This document shows positions 1-9,146 of a stretch of 64,000 nucleotides of DNA, piece by piece; position 1 is the stretch's first letter; each line of letters starts with the position of its first letter. A program made the translations under genes and the position numbers. This DNA is from Kitasatospora sp. CB01950 (GTDB taxonomy: Bacteria; Actinomycetota; Actinomycetes; Streptomycetales; Streptomycetaceae), in contig NZ_LISX01000012.1 in NCBI RefSeq assembly GCF_001905465.1, forward strand, positions 118,645-182,644, written 5' to 3'. The notes beneath the pieces are model-generated. The model saw only the letters and a list, made by a program, of their open reading frames with translations, had not been told where the DNA came from and ran no database searches.

Positions 1-761
1 CCAAGCTGCTGCCGTCCCGCGACGCCGAGTACGCCGAACTGGTCCGCCGCTACCGCGACGACCCGCCGTTCGGACGCCTCGCCGACGCCGTCGCCACCGG
101 CATGGGCCTGGTCGTGCTGGAGGTCTCGCCACGGGCCGGCATGGCCGTCGCCGCCGCCGAGGACTCGGTGTTCGCCGTCCGGATGGGCGACTACTCGCGC
201 CGCGCCAACTCCGAGTCCACCGACCGCTTCCTGCACGGCCTCGCGCACCTCGCGGTCGCCGCGCTCGCCTTCCCCCGCCCCGAGGACCTCGCCGACGACG
301 GCTACCTCGGCCGGGTCTCCGTCAACGGTGTGGACGCGTTCGTCCGGCAGGCCTGCCGCCGCCTGGAGGAACGCGCCGCCGCCGAGGGCAGCAACACCGA
401 CCCGGCGAGCGCCGCCCCCGCGCTGGAAGCCGCCTGGCGCGTGTGGGCCCGCCGCTCCGCGACCGGCGCCACCAAGGATGCCCGCCGGCTGTCCGGCTCC
501 ACCACCGGCATCGTCTCCAAGGCGGTGTCCTTCCTGGTCGACTCCGGCTTCCTGCAGAAGACCTCCGACGACGCCGGCGGCACCTACCGCACCACCGCCC
601 GCTACCAGTTGCAGGTCCGCGACCTGGCTGGCAGCGCCGCCATGGCCGAACTCCTCGACCTGGGCGTCGTCCCCGTCAGCGACGGCACCGCCACCCTGCT
701 GCCGCCCGACGACAGCGACGAACTGGTCGCCGACGCCGGCCTGCCGTTCCACTCGCTCTGA
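1..761 (+). CDS. C-terminal part of a winged-helix/KITE-like partner of an SMC-type ATPase (5' end outside window)
   Basis: The reading frame is open from the first bases of the window, so the gene starts upstream; about 252 residues are visible. The last hundred residues look like a winged-helix domain (a 'RLSGSTTGIVSKAVSFLVD' helix pair followed by a short beta hairpin). Together with its position 49 bp before a large SMC-like ATPase this suggests an accessory subunit of the MksE/MukE/JetB (KITE) kind, which bind the kleisin of bacterial condensin-like complexes. That assignment rests on order, size and fold impression, not on a recognised family motif. It could instead be an unrelated DNA-binding partner of the ATPase. 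An in-frame ATG at 102 exists but is internal. Confidence 0.6.
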   Translation, partial: KLLPSRDAEYAELVRRYRDDPPFGRLADAVATGMGLVVLEVSPRAGMAVAAAEDSVFAVRMGDYSRRANSESTDRFLHGLAHLAVAALAFPRPEDLADDGYLGRVSVNGVDAFVRQACRRLEERAAAEGSNTDPASAAPALEAAWRVWARRSATGATKDARRLSGSTTGIVSKAVSFLVDSGFLQKTSDDAGGTYRTTARYQLQVRDLAGSAAMAELLDLGVVPVSDGTATLLPPDDSDELVADAGLPFHSL

Positions 762-810
762 CCCGCCCCCGCCACGTTCTGAACTGACCGCTCCAGGAGA
801 ACCACCGCAC

Positions 811-3800
811 ATGTACGAGCTGAACCGGGTCCGCCTGTACTCGATCGGACCGGCGGGCGCCCGCTATGCCGACACGGTGCTCGACCTGCGCGGCGTCGGC
901 GAGCCGGTCCCCGAGCCGCAGCCCCAGCAGATCGGCCTGTTCGGCGAGGAACCCGAGGGCCCGCAGCGCCGCCCCGCACCCGCCGGCGTGCTGTTCCTGG
1001 AGAACGGCGGCGGCAAGTCCGTTCTGCTCAAGCTGATCTTCTCGGTGATGCTGCCCGGCCACCGCAACACCCTCGGCGGCGCCTCCTCCGGCGTGCTGCG
1101 CAAGTTCCTGCTCGCCGACGACTGCGGCCACGTCGCCCTCGAATGGCAGCACACCGTCACCGGCGAACTCATCGTCGTCGGCAAGGTCAGCGAATGGCGC
1201 GGCCGACAGGTCTCCTCCGACCCGCGGAAGTTCGCCGAACTCTGGTACTCCTTCCGGCCCGGCCCCGGCCTCACCCTGGACGGCCTGCCGGTCGCCGAAC
1301 GCCCCAGCCTGGCCGGCGACCAGAAGACCCGCGGCCGCCGCCGCACCATGAAGGGCTTCCGCGACACCCTCACCGAGGCCGGCAAGGCCCACTCGCACCT
1401 CGACGTCACCTTCGAAGAGATCCACGACCGCTGGAACGAGCACCTCGGCGCGCTCGGCCTCGACCCCGAACTCTTCCGCTACCAGCGCGAGATGAACGCC
1501 GACGAGGGCGAGGCCGCCGGCCTGTTCGCGGTCCGCAACGACGCCGACTTCACCGACCTGCTGCTGCGTGCCGTCACCGACACCCGCGACACCGACGGCC
1601 TCGCCGACCTCGTCCACGGCTTCGCCGCCAAGCTCGGCCGCCGCGCCGAACTCACCGCCGAACGCGAGTTCACCGCCGGCTCCGTCGACCTGCTCCAGCG
1701 CATCGTCGACGCCACCGCCGGACGCGAGACCGTCCGCGAGGGCCACCGCGCCGCCGAACGCCGCACCCGCAGGCTCGCCCTGTCGCTGTCCGCCCGCTCC
1801 GCCGTCGAACGCGACCGCGTCCACGACCTCGCCGTCGAGGTCGCCGCCGCCGCGAGCGCCGTCACCGCCGCCGAGACCGACCGCACCCGGCACGACCGGA
1901 TCGTCGCCGAACTGACCTACCGGCACGCCACCCTCGGCCTGGAGGCCGCGACCGCCGAAGCCGGCCGACTGCGCCGCGAACTCACCGACGCCCGCGCCCA
2001 GTTCGCCTCCTGGCAGGCCGCCGAGGCAGTCCTGCGGCACCGCGCCGCCGCCGACCGCGCCGGCCGCGTCGCCACCGCCATCCGGGAGGCCGAACTCGAC
2101 GCCGCCCCCGCCCTCGCCGCCCGCGACCGCGCCGCCGGCGCCCTCGCCCGCGCCCTCGAAACCGCCGCGCTCAGCGCCGAGACCCGCGCCGACCAGGAAG
2201 AACTGCGCGCCGACGAGCTCCAGCAGGACGGCTCCGCCGCCCAGGCCGAAGCCACCGCCGCCGCCACCGCCGCCCAGAAGGCCCGCTCCGAGGCCGAACA
2301 CCTGCGCCAGCGCCTCACCGAGGTCGAGCAGGAGACCGCCGCCGCCGTCGAAGCCGGCTGGATCGACGACTCCGGCGCCGAACCCGACCCCGCCCGCGCC
2401 GCCCTGCACGCCGCCGACGCCGAACGCGCCGCCACCGAAGCCCTCGACCAGGCCCGCACCGCCGCCGACTCCGGCGCCGTCCGGGCCCGCGAGTCCGCCG
2501 CCGCCGAAGCCCGCGCCGAACTCGCCGCCGCCCGCGCCACCGACGCCCGCACCGCCGCCGAACGCACCCTCGCCGCCGAACAGCGCACCGCCGCCCAACT
2601 CGCCGCCGAACCCCGGCTCGCCGAACTCCTCTCGCTCTCCCCGTACCAGGACGGCGCGGACGAGACCGAAGGCTTCCTGACGCCCCGTCAACTCGACGCC
2701 TCCGCCGAGGACCTGCGCGAACTGCTCGACCAGGCCGTCGCCAACGCCGAACGCACCCTGTTCGACCTGCGCACCGCCGCCGCCGACGACTCCCGGATCC
2801 TCGCCGCCCTCGGCGACGGCGGCCTGCTGCCGCCCGGCCCCGACGTCCTCGCCACCGTCGAACACCTCGGCGAACAGGGCATCCCCGCGCTGCCCGGCTG
2901 GCGCTACCTCGCACAGTCCGTCGACCCCGCCGACCACGACGCCATCCTCGCCGCCCGCCCCGAACTCGTCGACGGCGTCGTCGTCACCGACCCCGCCTCG
3001 CTCGACCGGGCCCGCGAAGCCCTCGCCGCCGCCGCCCTGCTGCCCCGCTCCACCGTCGCCGTCGGCACCGCCGCCGCCCTCATCGCCCCCATCGAGGGCG
3101 AACCCGGCTTCTTTCTCGTGCCGCCGAACCCGGCCATGCACAACGAGACCGCCGCCGACGACGAACGCCGCGAACTGCGCGCCCGCGCCACCGCCCGCGA
3201 GGAACACATCCGCGAACTCGCCGCCCGCCTCGGCGGCGACCGCGCCCTCGCCGCCCGACTCGCCTCCTGGCACGCCGCCTGCCCGCCCGGCACCCTCGCC
3301 GAACTCGCCGAAACCGCCGCCGCAGCAGCCGACCGCGCCGAAGCCACCGCCGCCGAACTCGCCACCCTGCGCGCCGACCACGCCGAAGCCGACGCCGACC
3401 ACCAGGCCGCCGCCGCCCGCCACGAGGAGTGCCGGGAGACCGCCCAGCGCACCCGCCGCCGCGCCGACGCCCTCGCCGGCCTCGCCTTCCGCCTCCGCGA
3501 ACGCGCCAACTGGACCCGCCGGCAGCGCGAACTCGCCGACGACGCCACCGAATGCGAACGCCGCCAGGCCCTGTGCACCGAACGCGCCCGCACCTGCGAC
3601 GAGGACCGCCGCGCCGCCCAGCGCGCCGCCGACGACGCCCGCCGCACCGTACGCACCCTGCGCGGCGAACGCGCCGAGATCGCCGCCGCCGAGATCGCCG
3701 CCGACCCCGACGACACCGCCGTGCCCGCGTCCCTCCCCGCCCTCCGCGAGGCCTACCGGGCCGCCGCCCAGCTCTACGAAAAGGTCGGCGTCGGCGCCGA

Positions 3801-5361
3801 CCTGCGCGCCGAACAGGCCCGCGCCGAAGGCGACCAGGCCGCCGCCGCAACCGAGCTGGAACGCCTCAGCAACAAGGTCAAGGCCCGCGCCGAAGAACTC
3901 CTCGCCAGCCCCGACGGCGCCGACGGCCCCGCCCGCCAGGCCGCCGCCGCCCGCGCCGAGGAACTCGTCACCATCATCGAGGCCCGCTCCGGCGCCGCCG
4001 CCGAAGAAGTCGGCCGCCTGCGCGGCGACGCCGAACGCTCCGCCCCGATCAACGGCGACGCCCACACCGACCTCCCCGAAGACCTGCTGCCCGCCGACCC
4101 CGAACACGCCCAGGCCCTGCTGCGCACCGCCACCGCACTGCTCGCCGAACGCCGCGAACGCGTCGACACCGCGCGCACCGAACACGCCGACCTGCAGCGG
4201 ACGTTGGACCAGGCCCAGGCCGCCGCCACCGACTTCGAGGAACTCGCCGTCCAGCTCCGCGACGCGCTGCGCGACAACACCGGCGACGAGACCGAGACCG
4301 CCGACGTCTACCTCGGCGGCCTCGCCGCGGCCCGCGCCGCCGCCGCCGACACCCGGCGCGCCATGCGCACCGCCGCCACCGAGCTCACCGGCGCCGAACT
4401 CGCCGTCCGCGACGCCTCCGACGCCCTCGTCCGGCACGCCAACGCCGCCCGCTACGAGGCCGTCCGCACCCCCGCCCGCCAGCAGATCCGCGAGCTGCCC
4501 GCCGCCGCCCTGCCCGACCACGCCGCCGCCTGGGCCGCCGCGTTCGCCCCCCGCCTGCGGGTCCTCACCGACGAACTCGCCCAGCTCGAACGCAACCGCG
4601 CCTCCATCGTCGACCGCCTCCGCGGCCTGGTCGAATCCTCGCTCGCCACCCTGCGCGCCGCCCAGCGACTCTCCCACCTCCCCGAAGGCCTCGGCGAGTG
4701 GTCGGGCCAGGAGTTCCTGCGCATCCGCTTCGAGGACCCGGACCACGCCGTCCTGGTCGAACGGCTCGGCGAAGTCATCGACGAGGCCACCCGGTCCGCC
4801 GTCAAGAAGAACTCCGACCTGCGCCGCGACGGCATGTCCCTGCTGCTGCGCGGCGTCGCCGCAGCGATCGGCCCCAAGGGCGTCTCCGTCGAGATCCTCA
4901 AGCCGGACGCGGTTCTGCGCGCCGAGCGGGTCTCGGTCGGCCAGATGTCGGACGTCTTCTCCGGCGGCCAGCTGCTCACCGCGGCCATCGCCCTCTACTG
5001 CACGATGGCCGCCCTCCGCGCCAACGACCGCGGCCAGTCACAGCTCCGCCACGCCGGCACGCTGTTCCTCGACAACCCGATCGGCCGCGCCAACGCGACC
5101 TACCTGCTGGAGCTCCAGCGCGCCGTCGCCGACGCGCTCGGCGTCCAACTGATCTACACCACCGGCCTGTTCGACACCACGGCGCTCGCCGAGTTCCCCC
5201 TCGTCATCCGCCTCCGCAACGACGCCGACCTCCGGGCCGGCCTCAAGTACATCTCGGTCGAAGAACACCTCCGCCCCGGCCTCCCGGCCCCCCAGGACCC
5301 CGACGGCCCGACGATCCACGGAGAGATCACGGCAACGAGGATGTTCCGCAAGCCCGAGTAG
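811..5361 (+). CDS. SMC/MukB-like coiled-coil ATPase, 1516 aa
   Basis: The start at 811 is chosen because AGGAGA lies ten bases upstream; the frame is open further upstream but only as a shadow of the preceding gene. The N-terminal head carries a Walker A loop ENGGGKS at about residues 64-70. A very long Ala/Glu/Arg-rich stretch (about 270-1330), with a possible hinge near 760-870, looks like antiparallel coiled coil. The C-terminal head has the ABC signature FSGGQLL near residue 1383 and a Walker B LFLDNP near 1418. That Walker B is followed by Asn-Pro rather than the usual catalytic Glu, a point to check. The architecture fits a DNA-loop-extruding or DNA-scanning SMC relative. With the preceding KITE-like gene it resembles Mks/Wadjet-type condensins, but no jetD-like nuclease follows. 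Confidence 0.82.
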   Translation: MYELNRVRLYSIGPAGARYADTVLDLRGVGEPVPEPQPQQIGLFGEEPEGPQRRPAPAGVLFLENGGGKSVLLKLIFSVMLPGHRNTLGGASSGVLRKFLLADDCGHVALEWQHTVTGELIVVGKVSEWRGRQVSSDPRKFAELWYSFRPGPGLTLDGLPVAERPSLAGDQKTRGRRRTMKGFRDTLTEAGKAHSHLDVTFEEIHDRWNEHLGALGLDPELFRYQREMNADEGEAAGLFAVRNDADFTDLLLRAVTDTRDTDGLADLVHGFAAKLGRRAELTAEREFTAGSVDLLQRIVDATAGRETVREGHRAAERRTRRLALSLSARSAVERDRVHDLAVEVAAAASAVTAAETDRTRHDRIVAELTYRHATLGLEAATAEAGRLRRELTDARAQFASWQAAEAVLRHRAAADRAGRVATAIREAELDAAPALAARDRAAGALARALETAALSAETRADQEELRADELQQDGSAAQAEATAAATAAQKARSEAEHLRQRLTEVEQETAAAVEAGWIDDSGAEPDPARAALHAADAERAATEALDQARTAADSGAVRARESAAAEARAELAAARATDARTAAERTLAAEQRTAAQLAAEPRLAELLSLSPYQDGADETEGFLTPRQLDASAEDLRELLDQAVANAERTLFDLRTAAADDSRILAALGDGGLLPPGPDVLATVEHLGEQGIPALPGWRYLAQSVDPADHDAILAARPELVDGVVVTDPASLDRAREALAAAALLPRSTVAVGTAAALIAPIEGEPGFFLVPPNPAMHNETAADDERRELRARATAREEHIRELAARLGGDRALAARLASWHAACPPGTLAELAETAAAAADRAEATAAELATLRADHAEADADHQAAAARHEECRETAQRTRRRADALAGLAFRLRERANWTRRQRELADDATECERRQALCTERARTCDEDRRAAQRAADDARRTVRTLRGERAEIAAAEIAADPDDTAVPASLPALREAYRAAAQLYEKVGVGADLRAEQARAEGDQAAAATELERLSNKVKARAEELLASPDGADGPARQAAAARAEELVTIIEARSGAAAEEVGRLRGDAERSAPINGDAHTDLPEDLLPADPEHAQALLRTATALLAERRERVDTARTEHADLQRTLDQAQAAATDFEELAVQLRDALRDNTGDETETADVYLGGLAAARAAAADTRRAMRTAATELTGAELAVRDASDALVRHANAARYEAVRTPARQQIRELPAAALPDHAAAWAAAFAPRLRVLTDELAQLERNRASIVDRLRGLVESSLATLRAAQRLSHLPEGLGEWSGQEFLRIRFEDPDHAVLVERLGEVIDEATRSAVKKNSDLRRDGMSLLLRGVAAAIGPKGVSVEILKPDAVLRAERVSVGQMSDVFSGGQLLTAAIALYCTMAALRANDRGQSQLRHAGTLFLDNPIGRANATYLLELQRAVADALGVQLIYTTGLFDTTALAEFPLVIRLRNDADLRAGLKYISVEEHLRPGLPAPQDPDGPTIHGEITATRMFRKPE

Positions 5362-5399
5362 GAATCACTGTGTTCGAGGCGACCGAGGACGGGCCGGGA

Positions 5400-6743
5400 T
5401 CACCTGGCCTGCTCGGTCGCGCGCTGCCGCAACTCACGGACATGAGTGTTGCGGTGGAACGGGCCGGTCATGGCGAGCATGGCGTCGATGCGGTCGTGGC
5501 ATCGGGCGGACTGGACGAGTGGGAAATCGTCCAGCGCCCGGTGCCACTCGACGCACGCTTCCTCGATTCGTCCGGCTTCGAACTTTCGCTCGGCGAGCAT
5601 CGCCCCGTACCGGACCCGGGTGCGCCGGAAGATCGGCTCGCGCAGACGATGGGATTCCTCCATCGACCTGATCGACCCGTTCAGGTCGCCGAGCTCGTAG
5701 CGGACTTGTGAGATGTGGTAATTCAGAGCTGAGGGGTCGTAGGAGCCGAACGCTTTGGCCTGGGACTCGGCCTTCTCCATCGAGGCCTCGGCCTCGGCGA
5801 TCCTCTGAAGAGCCACCGCCCGGTCTCCGACGATGGAGGCGGCGTGTGCCTGCTGGCCTGCCAGGAACGCGCGCATCCGGGGCGAGGCCTGGGGTGAGGC
5901 GGACGAGGCGTCATCCGCCAGTCGAAGAGCTGTCGCGCCGTCGCCGAGATCCCCGTGCATGACGCTCATGCCACGCAGGGTGGTGCAGAAGGTGAGCCGG
6001 TCCCCGGCGGCTGCAGCCAACTCCAGTGCCTTGGCGTAGTAGCGGTCGGCGAGGCCGTCCAGCCGCTCGTCCATGGCCATGTATCCGGTCAGGTAGCAGT
6101 GGTCGGAGGCGGCCGAGAGCATCGCCGCTCTGACCTCGTCGGTAGCCTCGGCGTGGAGGTAGGGCACGATCGTGTTCACCAGGAACGCCGCGGCCATGGG
6201 CCGGGCGAACCGGCCGCCGAACTGGTCGTCCAGGGCGCTGACCTGCTCGGTCATCGCAGTGACGGCCTCGACTTCGCGCATGCCGATTCGGGTGTGCGGG
6301 TTGGCCCGGATCAGCTTGGAACGGCTTGTGGCTTCCTGCCAGCCGGGGATGGCCATGGTTGCTGCGTAGAGGCCGGCAACGCCCATCAGCGCTCGGCGAG
6401 ATGGGTCCATGTCCGCCCTCCCCAGTTCAGCCAGTCCGGTCAGCGTATCGGCGTCGGTGGCGACCGCAGATGTGGTGGCAAAGCCGGCTTCCACCGCTGT
6501 CACCGGCCGCCCGAGGCCTCGTGCCAGGACAACCAGGATCAGGTCCTGGGTCTTCCTTCGGGGCAGCGTGCCGTCGTTCAGCCAGTGACTCACCGACGAC
6601 TCGTCGTACTTCAGGCGCAGGCCGGCACGGGTGCCCGCGCTGTTGATGGCACGGGCGAACTGTCCATGCTTCCAGCCCAACTCGTCCAACAGCCCCGTCA
6701 GGGCGGCATTCTGATCGGCCCTCATTGGCATGGGCGACATCAT
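5400..6743 (-). CDS. HTH + TPR-type transcriptional regulator, 447 aa
   Basis: The N-terminal 75 residues form an Xre-like helix-turn-helix region (conserved segment LDELGWKHGQFARAINSAG, then SVSHWLNDGTLPRR). The remainder is alpha-helical with the Ala/Leu pattern of tetratricopeptide repeats (about 200-420), including the frequent actinomycete motif RLADDASSASPQASPRMRAF. This architecture is common in Streptomyces pleiotropic regulators such as NsdA-like proteins. The start is uncertain: four in-frame ATGs lie at 6743, 6740, 6731 and 6725, and 6743 is used here. The gene is transcribed away from the small peptide gene at 6892, with about 150 bp between them, so it is a good candidate for the local regulator of that peptide locus. 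Its 3' end faces the SMC-like gene. Confidence 0.8.
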   Translation of the reverse strand: MMSPMPMRADQNAALTGLLDELGWKHGQFARAINSAGTRAGLRLKYDESSVSHWLNDGTLPRRKTQDLILVVLARGLGRPVTAVEAGFATTSAVATDADTLTGLAELGRADMDPSRRALMGVAGLYAATMAIPGWQEATSRSKLIRANPHTRIGMREVEAVTAMTEQVSALDDQFGGRFARPMAAAFLVNTIVPYLHAEATDEVRAAMLSAASDHCYLTGYMAMDERLDGLADRYYAKALELAAAAGDRLTFCTTLRGMSVMHGDLGDGATALRLADDASSASPQASPRMRAFLAGQQAHAASIVGDRAVALQRIAEAEASMEKAESQAKAFGSYDPSALNYHISQVRYELGDLNGSIRSMEESHRLREPIFRRTRVRYGAMLAERKFEAGRIEEACVEWHRALDDFPLVQSARCHDRIDAMLAMTGPFHRNTHVRELRQRATEQAR

Positions 6744-6891
6744 GCCTGAATTCAAGTCTTTCAACTCGCGATCACGGCGGAGCAGTTCACTCCAAGCAGA
6801 GGTGGACGGTTGGCTGTTGGTGCGGCAGATCGGCATCCGGGCATGCCCTGGCCTGTCGCGCATCCGGTACTCGATCGAAGGGACACGCGCG

Positions 6892-7050
6892 ATGAACAGC
6901 ATGGACGAGAAGATGCTGCTGGAGGCGTCTGGCCGAGTCTTCGGCGACGAGCCCGTGTACGAAGTCATGGAAACCACCGACCGGTACAGCTACAAGAAGA
7001 TCTCCGGGTCGAGCGACTCCGTGCAGACGTACGACACCACTGCAGTCTGA
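6892..7050 (+). CDS. Candidate RiPP precursor peptide, 52 aa
   Basis: A short gene with a strong ribosome binding site (GAAGGGA at 6877-6883, spacing 8) that directly precedes an asparagine-synthetase-type cyclase gene. The peptide has an acidic N-terminal half (possible leader) and a Ser/Thr/Tyr-rich C-terminal part, ending DSVQTYDTTAV, preceded by a Lys-Lys pair at 35-36. No YxxP leader motif and no Gly1...Asp/Glu7-9 spacing typical of lasso peptides is obvious. If a macrolactam forms, Ser40 or Ser41 to Asp48 would give ring sizes 9 or 8, leaving only a four-residue tail. The role as precursor is inferred from size, ribosome binding site and neighbours. An alternative internal start is ATG 6901. 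Confidence 0.6.
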   Translation: MNSMDEKMLLEASGRVFGDEPVYEVMETTDRYSYKKISGSSDSVQTYDTTAV

Positions 7051-7153
7051 CGACCCGCGACCGGTCGTGACGCTTTGCGAGGTTGCGGCCGGTCGCACCA
7101 TTCCCACCGACGCGTGAAGGGGAGTCCGTCGATGTTCCAGTTCCGTATGACGC

Positions 7154-8563
7154 ATGCAGACATCACCTACGACCGGCCCGGAGATCGCCGTCGTCGACTC
7201 CGCGGGGTTCCATCGCATCCTGGCCGAGATCCCGGCGAGCAGGGACGACTGGACCACGATCGACGTTTCCCCCGGCCACACTGTTCGTCTCAGGACCGGG
7301 ACCGCCTGCACCGCACCGCAGTACTTGGCCAGTGCCGACGGAGTCCTGTACGGATCGTGGGATCTCACGGACCTGCGCGCACACCAGGATCCGGACCGGC
7401 TGGACGAGGTGGCCGTCACCCGACACCTCGGACTGCGCGCCCGCTATTCGGCGTCCACCTTCTGGCAGGACATCAGGCTTCTGACCGAACGGGCGACTGC
7501 GTCCTTCGGACCGGAGGGCTCGTTGACGATCCAGTTCCCGAAGGCGGCCGAGCACACCCGGGCGCGGGTTGCCAGAGGCGGAGCCGACCCGATCCCGCTG
7601 TTCCGGGACATCCTCGATCTGGCCGTCACCCGGGTGCCCTGGACCGGCTTCAGAACTGCCGTGCAACTGTCCTGCGGTATGGACTCTGCGGTTGTCGCGT
7701 TGGCGATGCAGACCGCTCCCCAGGGCCGTGGGGTCACTGCCGGGGCCGTGATGCTGGACGGCGAGCGAGGAAATCAACAGGGCGAGCGCCGGAAGCTGCT
7801 CCTGAAGTACCTCGCAGGCGGATGGGCGGACGTCACCGTGCAGGCCCTGGACCATCTGCCGTACGGGCCCGCATCGAGCTTCAGCAGCAACAATTGGGTC
7901 TCTCCGAGTGCCGACATCTACACCGATGCCCTCGGTGCTCTCTCCGGCCACTTCGCGCAGCGCGGGGTCACGGCCGTGTTCACCGGCATCGGCGGCGACG
8001 AGTTGATGGCCACCACCTCAGCCGAGGACGAGGGCGGATGGGGCGGCTTCGAACCGGCCGACCTGCCGTCCTGGCTCGGGCCCAATGCCATCGATGCGGT
8101 CAGGGACATCGACACGGCGATCACCCCGGCCTCTGCTGTGCCTGAGACCGCGCTCATGGCCAAGGCCGTGTGCGGCCCGGAGTTCCTGCGCCGTGGCCTG
8201 TGGCCGCTCCATCCGCTCACCGACCCGGTTCTGGTGCGGTACTGCGAGTGGCTGCCGCTGGAGTGGCGACGTGACAAGCGCGCTCTTCGGGAGGTGGTGG
8301 ACCGCACCGGGTTGCCCGATTGTGTCTCCCGCCCCCGGATCGTGGAGAACTTTCAGCAGGTCGTCACGATGGCCATGTGCAAATACGGCGTCCCCCGCAT
8401 TCGGAAGATGCTCACGGAGGGCTTCCCACTGATCGGGGCGGGTCTCCTGGACCCGGATCTGCTGTCCTCCACGGCTGACCGGCTGGCGAACGGCACCATC
8501 GTGAAGGGCGACCACGAGGTGGTGTTCGTGCTGCTCGCGGACTCCGCCCTGATTCATCGCTAG
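7154..8563 (+). CDS. Asparagine synthetase-family macrolactam synthetase (lasso-cyclase-like), apparent frameshift near the 5' end
   Basis: The protein carries the ATP-pyrophosphatase loop of the Asn synthetase B family as LSCGMDSAVVAL (canonical SGGxDS) and the downstream GIGGDELM element, both intact. In lasso-peptide systems this family activates a side-chain Asp/Glu and closes an isopeptide ring. The frame given starts at ATG 7154, which has no ribosome binding site. The only good one (AAGGGGAG, 7117-7124) precedes ATG 7132 in another frame; that frame reads MFQFRMTHADITYDRP with good Streptomyces codons and would join this frame after a one-base shift near 7175-7183. So either the gene is frameshifted (mutation, sequencing error, or recoding) or it truly starts at 7154. 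It sits between the candidate precursor and a GNAT gene; no lasso B1/B2 genes are present. Confidence 0.8.
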   Translation: MQTSPTTGPEIAVVDSAGFHRILAEIPASRDDWTTIDVSPGHTVRLRTGTACTAPQYLASADGVLYGSWDLTDLRAHQDPDRLDEVAVTRHLGLRARYSASTFWQDIRLLTERATASFGPEGSLTIQFPKAAEHTRARVARGGADPIPLFRDILDLAVTRVPWTGFRTAVQLSCGMDSAVVALAMQTAPQGRGVTAGAVMLDGERGNQQGERRKLLLKYLAGGWADVTVQALDHLPYGPASSFSSNNWVSPSADIYTDALGALSGHFAQRGVTAVFTGIGGDELMATTSAEDEGGWGGFEPADLPSWLGPNAIDAVRDIDTAITPASAVPETALMAKAVCGPEFLRRGLWPLHPLTDPVLVRYCEWLPLEWRRDKRALREVVDRTGLPDCVSRPRIVENFQQVVTMAMCKYGVPRIRKMLTEGFPLIGAGLLDPDLLSSTADRLANGTIVKGDHEVVFVLLADSALIHR

Positions 8564-8606
8564 GCTCTGTGTTCCGGGCGTTCCGGGCGTTCCGAAGGAG
8601 ACGATC

Positions 8607-9140
8607 GTGTATCGGATGCGTGAGGCCACCGCAGCGGACGCGGGCCCGATCGCGGACATGGTTCGGGCGAGGTCGGCGTGGTTGTCCGGCCGGGGGCTCG
8701 GCGAGTGCGCGGACCTGGCGGAGGAGTACGGCTCGCAGGCCGGGAACCCGGTCTTCCCGGTGTGGGTGCTGGAGCACGAGAGCGACGGTGTGGTCGGCTG
8801 CACCTCGCACTTCGGGAACGAGTCGCTGCCGCCGTGGGCGTTCACCGAGGACGAGCGGTCCGAGCCGACGCTGTTCCTGGCCACGACCTTCACCCGCCCG
8901 AACCGGCATCGGCTCGGACGGCTGATCGCCTGGTGGTCGCTGGACAGGGCCGCCGGGCAGGGGATGACCTGGGTGCGGCGCGGTACCGGACAGGACCGGC
9001 TGGCCAGGTACTACCAGGAGGCCCAGGGGTGGGACTTGCTGCGAGTCTCCGACCGGCGAGGGCAGCAGGTCCACTTCCTCCAGCGGAAGGCCGAGCCCGT
9101 GCCCGGCCTGGCCGACCTGATGGCCGGCCGAGGGCTCTGA
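8607..9140 (+). CDS. GNAT-family N-acetyltransferase, 177 aa
   Basis: GTG start at 8607 with GAAGGAG six bases upstream. The N-terminus YRMREATAADAGPIADMVRA is typical of GNAT acyltransferases (strand beta1 and helix alpha1), and the mid-region LGRLIAWWSLDRAAGQGM fits the helical part after the acetyl-CoA binding strand; the C-terminus GLARYYQEAQGW-like pattern (LARYYQEAQGW) is the usual GNAT ending. It follows the cyclase gene by 43 bp and is probably co-transcribed, so a role in acetylating the peptide product (for instance on a Lys) or in self-resistance is plausible. A similar cyclase-plus-acetyltransferase pairing is known for the acetylated lasso peptide albusnodin. Function on the peptide is inference. 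Confidence 0.82.
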   Translation: MYRMREATAADAGPIADMVRARSAWLSGRGLGECADLAEEYGSQAGNPVFPVWVLEHESDGVVGCTSHFGNESLPPWAFTEDERSEPTLFLATTFTRPNRHRLGRLIAWWSLDRAAGQGMTWVRRGTGQDRLARYYQEAQGWDLLRVSDRRGQQVHFLQRKAEPVPGLADLMAGRGL

Positions 9141-9146
9141 GGACCG

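Noticed and set aside
328..810. An upstream extension of the SMC-like gene beginning near 328.
   Set aside because: It overlaps the preceding gene in another frame and translates to low-complexity Pro/Arg sequence; the start at 811 has its own ribosome binding site.
1..5361. A complete Wadjet (JetABCD) defence operon.
   Set aside because: Only two genes are visible, no jetD follows, and the SMC head differs from JetC; upstream genes are outside the window.
6892..9140. A canonical lasso peptide cluster.
   Set aside because: No leader-binding (RRE) protein or transglutaminase-like leader peptidase is present and the peptide lacks the expected core spacing; only a broader RiPP call is kept.
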